Origin: Euglena gracilis
Taxonomy: Eukaryota > Euglenida > Euglenophyceae > Euglenales
NCBI GenBank assembly: GCA_039621445.1
Contig: CP154957.1
Span: 8,785,071 to 8,849,070, forward strand
Length of the DNA stretch: 64,000 nt
Direction of reading: 5' to 3'
This document shows positions 35,701 to 64,000 of this stretch, piece by piece. Under the pieces are notes generated by a model. It did no database searches. It was not told the origin of the DNA and saw only the letters and a program-made list of their open reading frames with translations. A program made the position numbers and the translations under genes. The first letter of the stretch is position 1, and each line of letters starts with the position of its first letter.

Positions 35701-38424
35701 AAAAATAAAATACATTGAAAGAACAGGTGGTGTTCCGGAAATGTGCTGTAGATATGGGGGGGTCAACAATGCCGTGTGTCTTTGGACAAGGGAGGGACAC
35801 ATGGTCAAGCAATTCTTTGGTATATTTTAATCTACTGATTTTCAAACAAGAAGCCTTTCCGTTTCTCGACGAATGGTGTAACAATGCTTTGGGACCTTTT
35901 AACCGGCTCCCTCGGCAAACCTATATGGAACAACCACGGGAAACATTGGTGTTTCCACATGCAGCAAAGCCCTGGTCATAACGCGGGTAGCAAGGCAGCC
36001 GCCACCACACAAATGGCCCAGCAGGGGCGGCTGGCCACCGTGCGAGCCTGCTCAGCTGCCGCCAGGAGCAGCCCACCATTTGCATCGGGCTCCGGAGGCC
36101 AGTGCGCTGCAGATCAGAGGCAAACAAGCAGGCAGAGATGGAAACGTTGGGATGAGCACAGCGGTGCTGGCGCTGCAGGCTTCCAACTCCGTTTTCAGTC
36201 GTTGTTGGGGTCAAACTTAGGCGGCCTAACTCGCACTTAGCTTTGAAAGTGCACGTAAATTTGCGCCAACGCACAAATCCAAAAAAAATTCTTCTGTTTT
36301 CGAACACCGTGGCCTGAGACTCAGGACAGTCTGAAAATAATGTCTCCTTGCACCCCAGGGCCACTGTCTACAGGCACAGCGCTCCCGGGTCCCGGTGCAT
36401 GAACACAAAGCTGCGGGTGATGAAACGAGGGGACTCCACTGCGCATTTGCGCTTTGGCGCACAGATTTTTTCCATTACAAAAATAAAATGCTTTGCGCTG
36501 CGGCGCACATTTTTTATTTTTTTTCTTATTCTACATGTGGGCGACCATTGCCACACTTGCACAATGATAACACCGTATGTGTTAACATGTGTTTCCATTG
36601 CGCCACAGCGCAATGGGTAGGCTTATGAAAAATAGAAATTTATCCGTTACATTGCGCCAAAGCGCAATATAAGTATGCTTTTTATAATTTTACATTGGCG
36701 TGGGTGTTGCGTCGAAGCGAAATATAACTGTTTGAAACTTATCTCGCAATGGAGGGAGAGAACGGCCCTGGTAGAGTGTGAACACCAGAGGGGGTAGAGG
36801 ACAAAAAAAAATGTAGCACAGGGGGACGGAAGCCTGCTCTCGGTCACGTTGCGTCAGAATTGGTCAACATTGCGCGTCGGCGCAACACCCACGCTGCCTT
36901 TACAGTTTTAAAATTGCTTTACCTTGCCAATTTTTCAATTTCTTATTTTATCACTGTGGGTGGAGAGAGCAATACTGGAAGCATCTCATCACCAGAGCGG
37001 ACAGGGCTTGGGTGGAGGGAAGCCTTGGCTGGGACACGAAGCCAACCTCCTGGTGTGTGAATGCAGAAACCAAATTCTTCACATCCAGACGTATCTTGTC
37101 CTGGGCGTTGTGAGCCCAACTGCCAGTGCCGGAGCTTCCTCCCACTTGCTTCGCAGTTAAGCATGACCGAGGGGCCCTTCTTTTTGGCCGACTTTTGAAA
37201 GCCGGAAAATTTCTGTTTGGAAAAGAACAGGTACCAGATGAACCCTGGGAATCACTGCACAAGGGAACAGTTTTAGGCGTCGAAAAGGTGTTTTAAAGAA
37301 GCTCGTCACCCCCCTTTTCTCGCGCAGGATTTGAAGTACACAACTTTAAGGATGAGGGAATGGAATTGAGAAATTGAAAGGGTTCATCAACAACGGCGGA
37401 GAAGGGAAGACATGCTGACATGCCATTTTCCGGCAATTTGCAACCCACCAGACAGCCACATGCCACCAGGCAGATGGATGGCATTGTCAGCCGAAAAATG
37501 TCTTTCTGTCAACATCCCAAAAAACACAACTTTATGCACTGAGTGCAAGGTCACTCAGGCTCCACAGCCTACCGCCCACGATTCGTCTTATTGTAGCAGC
37601 CACTTCCTCCCCAGCGCCTGAATAATTCAAAAGCACCAACCCAGCTTCTGGCACAGCAGCACTCAAACACCCCTCATCATTCTCATCCATCGCCCACCTT
37701 CTCACACAGCACGAACACATTCAAATGCATCTGCCATTCGAAAAGACATTGCGCTTAAGCGCAATAGCTTTACCTTGCGCTTAAGCGCAATGTATTTTCA
37801 TTGCGCTTAAGCGCAATGTATAACAGAAGCCCCCCTGAGCTTATGGGAGTCCCTCTGATGTGTTGCGGTGTGTTGGGGGCCCCTCTCTGCACGGCCAGTG
37901 TGCGGACTTCGTGAGGAAATACATTGTGCCGAAACGCAAAAAATCATACAAAAAAAGTCAAGCAAATGACATACGAAGGAAAATGTGCAAATGTGGGAAT
38001 TGGTCGCGGGAGCGAATGATTTGTTTCCAGAAGGCCCAGGAGTCCAGTGGATGCAGGGCAGCCTTATATAAGCCCTTGACCACCTGGAACTCGCGCAAAA
38101 GGTCCTCCAGAGGCATCGCATGGAGCTGGCGCTTCCAATGCGTCTGCAAGGAGCCAACATCAAAAAACAAGCAGCCGGCGGAGACAAACCCGGTGCAAAA
38201 AAAAATGAACAAAAAAGGCAACTGCCGCCGCCAAGGAAGGGGAACAAAAAATGCAACTGCTTGATTATCAATGCCAAAACTGTCAATTGCCCGCACATCA
38301 GCAGGCCAGTTGGCAAGATCCAACCCATCCAAGCAGGATAAAACGGAGCGATTAGCAAAGCGGTCTCGCATCTCCTTCAACAGGGCTTTTTCATTCAAAA
38401 TAAAAGTGCAAACAAGCTTTACAG
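23550..38424 (-). CDS. Gene B: mTERF-family protein (mitochondrial/plastid transcription termination factor type), partial
   Basis: Minus-strand exons between 38.4 and 23.5 kb encode successive copies of the roughly 30-35-residue mTERF helix repeat. Diagnostic pieces are LGVDVKRVVECHPALL, GVDVGRAVNLYPSVLKCRV, PKLAFFSSLGLDAKQLLKK, YAPSLLGFRLESLQQRVQFL and MGRPKVELNKAG ending DLEGRLRP. Proteins of this family bind organellar nucleic acid and affect transcription, splicing or ribosome assembly; organelle targeting here is assumed, since no N-terminal presequence is resolved. The first five pieces join in phase. The 32.6/30.1-kb exon is split by a 2.1-kb transposable element with 8-bp target duplications. 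The third mTERF piece runs into a stop and the fifth appears frameshifted, so the gene may be damaged or my 3' boundaries wrong. The last exon is not found. Confidence 0.7.
23702..25177. other. Gene B intron
   Basis: A/T-moderate, with no TIR element recognised. Open frames on plus at 23707-24121 lack exon features. Nothing else certain. Confidence 0.35.
25178..25340 (-). CDS. Gene B, mTERF repeat exon with apparent frameshift
   Basis: The first half reads YAPSLLGFRLESLQQRVQFL then SQNVLDVVHHTKQ, a strong mTERF match, and then meets TGA near 25227. A one-base shift gives PESVGHLLKVDRDTHLLS ending at the excellent donor CA/GTAAGG (25178), which supplies just the residues missing before the next repeat. 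This suggests a single-base change, a sequencing error, or a misjudged exon. Confidence 0.5.
25905..26190. repeat. Degenerate GGTACC/CCTGACA repeat cluster (family M)
   Basis: Alternating copies of GACAGGTTGGC(T/C)GGTA, GGATCCTGACAACTTCC and GGGACCCTGACA in about six units. Unit order varies, like subterminal repeats of a transposon end. Confidence 0.5.
27224..27284. repeat. Long hairpin
   Basis: Two 27-nt arms, GAGGTCAGTTTGTGCAAATG and onward, with two mismatches, and a 7-nt loop. Confidence 0.75.
27824..27938. repeat. (TTC)n microsatellite
   Basis: About 38 near-perfect TTC units. The poly-Ser, Phe, Glu and Lys frames it creates are not genes. Triplex-prone purine/pyrimidine tract. Confidence 0.9.
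28407..28471 (-). CDS. Gene B, mTERF repeat exon
   Basis: After CTGCTCCCAAG the frame reads LILSLDNLQATVQYLNDLGV DV, matching the second helix of one mTERF repeat and the Leu-Gly-Val start of the next. The donor may be GGT/GTGGAC or GAC/GTGCCG. The region is less GC-rich than gene A exons, so boundaries are approximate. Confidence 0.5.
29030..29530. mobile_element. Family A-like element, degraded
   Basis: Contains AAAAACCAGTCACTCAC, GGAATCAAAAGGAAATTTGAC and CACCTTCGGCGCCGGGTCAC in the order found in A3 and A4. Ends not found. Confidence 0.5.
29722..29789 (-). CDS. Gene B, mTERF repeat exon (3' end unresolved)
   Basis: It begins after TCTAGGGAG in phase 0 and encodes MHPKLAFFSSLGLDAKQLLK then KMPR, a textbook mTERF repeat start. 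The frame meets a TGA about ten codons after KKMP and there is no GT donor before it. Either a non-GT donor is used, the exon carries a mutation, or this is a decaying copy. Confidence 0.55.
30102..30209 (-). CDS. Gene B, mTERF repeat exon, 3' half (after element A2)
   Basis: It starts with the second copy of GTTGCCAC and reads VATLQRTMDVVARCGHPVAD then IVNRDARFLRCSMADL, ending at CTG/GTTTTC in phase 0. Joined to the 5' half with one copy of GTTGCCAC the exon is 353 nt with both outer phases correct. An alternative donor T/GTGAGC lies 10 nt further but does not fit the next exon. Confidence 0.7.
30210..32350. mobile_element. Family A TIR element A2, inserted in an mTERF exon
   Basis: The two ends are perfect 14-nt inverted repeats (CATACCATTGCTTA). 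Flanks are perfect 8-bp direct repeats, GTGGCAAC on the plus strand (30202-30209, 32351-32358). Inside each end are C/G runs and CCAGTCAGTCAC units as in other A copies. Its middle is replaced by element Q, so the A element itself is only about 370 nt, the same size as A4. Confidence 0.85.
30480..32247. mobile_element. Family Q TIR element nested in A2
   Basis: Ends CAGACATTCATTTAGTGTGG and, reversed on the right, CAGACATTCAGTTAGTGTGG. Flanks GGTGGGTC and GGTGGGTT match at seven of eight. Inside each end stand three to five copies of GGTGTCCACATGTGAACCAC, an imperfect palindrome, spaced by A/T runs, typical of transposase-binding subterminal repeats. The 1.77-kb interior has no recognised transposase; it includes a 22-bp perfect palindrome at 30840-30861 and a duplicated block of about 60 nt at 31360-31480. 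Confidence 0.8.
32351..32603 (-). CDS. Gene B, mTERF repeat exon, 5' half (interrupted by element A2)
   Basis: The exon enters after GATCTAAG in phase 1 and encodes MEWPQVVQRYPPIASYDVKR, then LDQLGVDVKRVVECHPALLA and GVDVGRAVNLYPSVLKCRV: two to three typical mTERF repeats with the family's Pro, Leu and Gly-Val positions. The codons run straight into element A2 at GTTGCCAC. Past that point the frame reads into the element end (HTPLLNTCPT-like) and then into C/G runs. The coding sequence resumes at 30209. Confidence 0.75.
33613..33938. mobile_element. Family E TIR element, copy E2
   Basis: Termini CAGGCTGTTTTTTTTTGCC and ACTAAAATACAGCCTG, with interior like E1 including TGGTGCCTTTGGCGCCA. Flanks ACCTCCTC and ACTCCCTC match at six of eight, so an older insertion. 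Confidence 0.7.
34468..34680. mobile_element. Small TIR element (ACTACTACTTG ends)
   Basis: Left CTACTACTTGCCC and right GGGCAAGTAGTAG with C/G runs just inside, plus internal inverted copies near 34505 and 34640. Sits in a gene B intron. Confidence 0.5.
34690..35990. other. Gene B intron, A/T-rich
   Basis: CATATACA tract to 34770, then no element or exon that I can recognise; AAATA/ATAAA-rich block at 35580-35710. Confidence 0.4.
36011..36106 (-). CDS. Gene B exon
   Basis: 96 nt, phase 1 to 1, acceptor CTGATCTGCAG and donor T/GTGTGG. It encodes HWPPEPDANGGLLLAAAEQA then RTVASRPCWAI. The plus strand also has an open frame here, but this reading fits splice signals and phase on both sides. 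Confidence 0.55.
36216..36900. mobile_element. Family K element, copy K2, right end missing
   Basis: Starts CTTAGGCGGCCTAACTCGCA and follows K1 in order: GATGAAACGAGGG, GCGC palindromes, ACATGTGGG and CATTGCGCCACAGCGCAAT. No right terminus found. Confidence 0.65.
37573..37647 (-). CDS. Gene B exon
   Basis: 75 nt, phase 1 to 1, acceptor GCTGTGCCAG and donor G/GTAGGC. The product is AGLVLLNYSGAGEEVAATIR plus RIVG. The same frame is open upstream to a Met, so a longer exon is possible, but only this acceptor keeps phase with the previous exon. Confidence 0.55.
37749..37868. repeat. Left arm of inverted-repeat pair with TTGCGCTTAAGCGCAA palindromes
   Basis: Three copies of the 16-nt palindrome TTGCGCTTAAGCGCAA, then about 60 nt (ATGTATAACAGAAGCCCC ... 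CTCTGATGTGTTGCGGT) that recur inverted at 39040-39143. Confidence 0.7.
37975..38143 (-). CDS. Gene B exon
   Basis: The acceptor is GGCTCCTTGCAG and the donor is the consensus C/GTATGT; it enters in phase 0 and leaves in phase 1. It encodes THWKRQLHAMPLEDLLREFQ, then VVKGLYKAALHPLDSWAFWK and RSRDQFPHL. It is helix-rich with aromatic residues, unlike the surrounding intron translation. The 155-nt intron upstream is the shortest in the window. Confidence 0.65.
38297..38424 (-). CDS. Gene B, most upstream exon recognised
   Basis: It encodes AVKLVCTFILNEKALLKEMR then DRFANRSVLSCLDGLDLANW, ending at GAT/GTGCGG in phase 0. The acceptor used is CACATTGCAG. The frame stays open upstream to 38677 through a hydrophobic stretch and an in-frame ATG near 38567, so the true 5' boundary, or a start with an N-terminal membrane or targeting segment, cannot be fixed. 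No mTERF motif occurs here; I assign it to gene B because the phases run on. Confidence 0.5.
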
Positions 38425-38699
38425 CTGCAATGTGGAACGAAACTGCAAACACCACAAAATAACTCCAGAACCATGCCACCCACAATGCAAAAAAAAAACT
38501 GCAAATCAGACACTTATCCCCCCAGATAACAAAAATCAGCCCTGGATACTTGTACATGGAGGCCATTTCACTGCGAGAGAGAACGCGGAGCACAAGACAA
38601 CCATAATCGGGAATCGCCCAGCGACTGACCCCTGTAACTATTGCGGTCGGCAAAAACGGCTCTCCCAGCCAGGGCACCTGCAGCCCCTGGCGCGGGACC

Positions 38700-38776
38700 C
38701 CCGGGCCGGGGGTCCTGCGCCAGACCCACCCGCCCCCTCCCCCCCGGGGGGGTCTGCTGACTTAAAAAGAAGCCTG
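38700..38776. mobile_element. Family C element fragment, right end only
   Basis: Ends CTGACTTAAAAAGAAGCCTG directly next to the ACCGCAAC duplication of B4. Left end absent. Confidence 0.5.
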
Positions 38777-38784
38777 ACCGCAAC

Positions 38785-39044
38785 CAGGGGTTTTTTTAAG
38801 ACCGGGGGGGGAGAGGGGGTCCCCACCCACCCCACTGGGGCCCCCCCCCGGGGGAGGGGGGTCTGGGGGACCCACAAAAAATGGCCGAAAAATCGCGAAA
38901 AGTGCTAAAAATAGAATTTTTCGGCGCCTGCGGCGCCGAAAAGTATATCCCACCCCCCTCCGGGGGGGACCCCCCGGGGGGGAGGGGGTCCGGCGGACCC
39001 ACCCTACCCCCCCCCCCCGGGGGTCCAAACTTAAAAAAATCCCT
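38785..39044. mobile_element. Family B TIR element, copy B4
   Basis: Termini CAGGGGTTTTTTTAAGACC and AACTTAAAAAAATCCCTG. Perfect 8-bp target duplications ACCGCAAC (38777-38784, 39045-39052). Interior hairpin TTCGGCGCCTGCGGCGCCGA near 38920. Confidence 0.85.
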
Positions 39045-39143
39045 GACCGCAACACATCAGAGGGACTTCCATGAGCCCAGGGGCTTCTGTTATACATTAC
39101 GCTTAAGCGCAAAGAGAAAAACTGTTGCGCTTAAGCGCAATGA
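39045..39143. repeat. Right arm of inverted-repeat pair
   Basis: Inverse of 37749-37868: CCGCAACACATCAGAGGGAC, then CTTCTGTTATACATTACGC and two TTGCGCTTAAGCGCAA-like palindromes. B4 inserted at its inner border. Confidence 0.7.
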
Positions 39144-40615
39144 CCATAACCATTGCCTTCTGTGTCCAGCAGTGTGGGGCCTGGTGAAGCTTACCAGACG
39201 TTGGGACAAGTCCCTGGGCTTGCCCTCAATGGCCCCCAACCCCCTCCACCTTGGTGGTTCCCGCTGTACTGCTCCTCGCACTTCAAGCACCCAGGGATCA
39301 CAACTGTGTGACATGCCGTTTTTTCCCGACTTTTCACAACGCGTATGTAGAGTCCGCCCTCTGGATGCCTCAGCAGGCAACCCTCAATGGACACACCACA
39401 GAGCCTAAAAAAAAGCAACAAAAAGGGCCAAATTGCACCCAGCCTTTGTGGCACCATGCGAGGAACACAATCAAGGCTTCAAAAACGAGGGACTCGCAAC
39501 GGGGGTTTTGGCCCTTTTGGGAAAATTCACGTGTCCCGGCGGTCAAACCCAGGATTTTGAACCTTTTCAAAATGGTGCACAGGCTGAAAAACACCAAAAT
39601 TGGGCCTGCTCCCCGGGTCCCAATGTCGGCAAATGATGCACACGCCACCGTGGAGGGTTTCCGTGGGACCAGAGGGTCAAAAGGGTGGGTTTCACCGCCG
39701 GGTCTCAAAAAGATTGGAAATTTGCGCCAAAGCGCAAGCTAAAAATAAAAACCTTAAATGCGAGTTTGGCCGCCTGAGTCAAAAATTGATCTTTCCAGAA
39801 ATGGCGGGGAATCAAAGGGAGTCCGGCGACCTAAAATAAAGGCCAAGAAACGCCGCATATGCCTGTACATTGATTATCCCGGAAGTCCTTGGCTGGTGTG
39901 AGATATGACCATTTTTTCGGCCCGTTGTCTTTTTTTTGGTCAATATCTGAAAAATGAAGCCCTTAAAACGCCCCATCCAGCAGTATTTTGATTTCTCCAC
40001 AACTCCCGAGGTATAGCCAACTTGCACAGAACAGCGCTTCAGGTTTTCTGTGCCACCTTCGCCATTCTGGACAAAAAAATCGATCCCCCCAAACTTTCTC
40101 CAAAATGTCACAACCGCCGGGCAGTGCAGGGCCATGCCTCTGACTGGGCAGTCAGGACGACGACTGGGTATGTCGATTTTGGAACAAAGAGCTCGGCACT
40201 ATTTAATGCATTTGCGTTCAGAGGATAACTGTCTATGTCGTCTTAACATCCTCGAGGGGGATGTTTGGGCGGCTTTCCCCCTAAATCAAAACGGAAACTG
40301 GGTGGAGATTTTGGGTGAAATTGTGTGACGCATCCCGGAAGCCAAGGGTGCATATTGATATTTGTTTTTGGGCTTTCCCCCCGGAAACAGTCGTTCAGGC
40401 CGCCCCTCTGCGTGGCACCGGCGTCAAGGCTACCTCCAACAGCGGGCACACTGTGTCGCCCATCCTGTCGTCCCCCAACGTGGGGTCCAATCACGGCCGT
40501 CTGTGCAGAGCGGGAGCAGCGGAGCGGTGGCGGGGGCTGTGCACAACACGTGTGGCATGGGAGAGGGGGGGTTTGCGAGGCGGTCCGGGCGGTTGTCGGG
40601 GCCCGTGGCGGCGCG
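39144..40615. other. Between gene A stop and gene B
   Basis: Contains the right part of a K element (39430-39778, ending GGCCGCCTGAG). A minus-strand piece ending CTG/GTAAGC near 39195 has a good donor but two competing frames, so no exon is called. Promoter of gene B and 3' region of gene A are expected here. Confidence 0.4.
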
Positions 40616-62619
<22,004 letters not shown>

Positions 62620-64000
62620 CTGCGGTGGGGAGGGACGGAGGAGTGCTGTGCAGCAGGGGGGGGGGGGCACCCTCAAAAAAACGCGATGCAAAAAAATGAA
62701 AAAAAAGCAAAAAAAACCTCGAATTACAAGTGAAATCCTTTGGGACCTCCCCCCGGGATGAACACTTTCTGCTGGAGAGAATTTCACAGTCAAAAAATTT
62801 CCAACAAAAAGCCAAAAGTCGCCAGGAGAAAGAAACAAACAAAAAACACAAAAGCAACACAAAAGACAAAAATTTTCCAAAATCGAAAAAAAACGCAAAA
62901 AAAAGGCCAAAAAAATGCCCCCCCCCCATCTGTGTGCAGGAAGGCCTCATGGACCAATGGGCCATTTTACAATATGGTTCGTATTAGTGAAAACACATTT
63001 TTAAAACTTTATCATTATCAAAATACTATTATCAAATGTTACCATCAACACTATTCTTCCTCTTCTTCTTCTTCTTCTTCTTCGTCTTCTTATCAAATAT
63101 TTTCTCACAATTTATGTTGGTATTTCCAAAAATACCTTTCTTGGTTGATTGAGCCAATTGGGAATAATTAAACGATAAAATGTAAACCACGAAACTACAG
63201 AGGACAATTTGATTTCGAAATAATGGCTGGCACCCCCCCACAGAGTTTCCAGCAGTTCCAATCAGTTTGGGTAGGGCATCAATTAGACTCCAAGGCTAAA
63301 ATAATGGCACTGGGTCTTTTTTGGGGGGGGGCCACTTGAGGTGTGCATCCTCTTCCCTCCATCCAAATACCGAATGGCTTAAATACCCACTATCGTCTTG
63401 AATATACAATGAGACGATTCCCGTCGACGCACGAAAAAAAAAAACGCTGGAAAAGAAAAGGGGTGAACAAGAGTGGGCGGACGAATTTTTCTCTGGCTGA
63501 CGTCGTATTACATACTTGGCCCCATTTTGGACCAAGTTGGGCCAAAGTCAGGCTGAATTTGGGCAAATGTCAGGCAAAATGCATCCCAAAAATCTTCCGA
63601 AACGGGGATCTAGCTTCCGGCCAAACTTTGGTCCCCACCCGATCCGGTTGCAGTTCCTTCTTTTGACTCGTTCAATGACGAAAATGGGGGATTGGCCCCA
63701 TTGGACTTCTCACCGAGCCTGCTCCAATCGCCAAAGAAAGCATTGGATCTTTTGCAATAGCGGGTGGCTTCAAAATTTCTTTGATTGGCAAAAAATTGAC
63801 TTCAACATCAAATGCACCAACCTCCAGCCATAAAGCACTCAACTTTTTACACTTGGCATGATGGATAGCTCTCTCTTTTGGAAAGTCGGTAAATTCTGTG
63901 GATTTGCAAACCATCATTTTCCAACAATGGAATGAATGAATGAATGCATTATTGAATGAATGAATGAATGAATGGATGGATGGATGGATGGATGGATGGA
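62620..64000. other. Upstream of gene A exons, nothing certain
   Basis: A-rich block at 62690-62920 and a (TTC)n at 63058-63085. A minus frame near 63900-63680 (FDVEVNFLPIKEILKPPAIA) reads somewhat like protein but has no splice support. GAATGAAT and GGAT tetranucleotides close the window at 63925-64000. Confidence 0.4.

Overview
The window looks like nuclear DNA of a unicellular eukaryote with a large, intron-rich and transposon-rich genome. Short GC-rich coding pieces (45-245 nt, mostly G or C at third codon positions) are bounded by GT-AG-type splice signals and lie in introns of 0.15-5 kb. The introns are packed with microsatellites, long C(n)G(n) runs and many small terminal-inverted-repeat (TIR) elements. 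There are no operons, ribosome-binding sites or bacterial-type genes. I cannot name the lineage. An mTERF-family gene fits an alga or another organelle-bearing protist but does not prove it. I saw no tRNA, rRNA, CRISPR array or virus.

Four multi-exon genes can be assembled, all on the minus strand, so read them from right to left. Gene A (62.6 to 40.6 kb) is a coiled-coil protein with an acidic C-terminal tail; its 5' end is missing. Gene B (38.4 to about 23.5 kb) is an mTERF-repeat protein whose N-terminal exons join in phase but whose 3' part has frame problems. Gene C (20.96 to 4.59 kb) is an unrecognised 280-codon frame in seven exons ending in a stop. Gene D (4.19 kb, running off the left edge) is unrecognised. 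Exon models were made by eye from splice signals, phase and composition. Where several consecutive exons join in one frame (A, the 5' half of B, C) I trust the gene more than any single boundary.

The rest is mostly mobile DNA. I distinguish about a dozen TIR families, called A to T here. Most begin CAGGG, CAGGC or CATAC and several are flanked by perfect 8-bp target-site duplications, the pattern known for hAT-type DNA transposons. No copy encodes a recognisable transposase, so they look non-autonomous. Families with different ends share one internal design: C/G runs next to the TIRs and a central GGCGCCTTCGGCGCC-like hairpin. Insertions are nested: H sits in G, and G and K sit in L (9-11 kb); Q sits in an A element (30.2-32.3 kb).

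The most unusual locus is 30210-32350. A 2.1-kb A-family element sits inside an mTERF exon between perfect 8-bp duplications. Precise removal of the element and one duplication restores the mTERF repeat and the exon phase, but no exact-removal register gives GT-AG ends. It is either a fresh insertional mutation or an intron-like element removed by a non-standard route.
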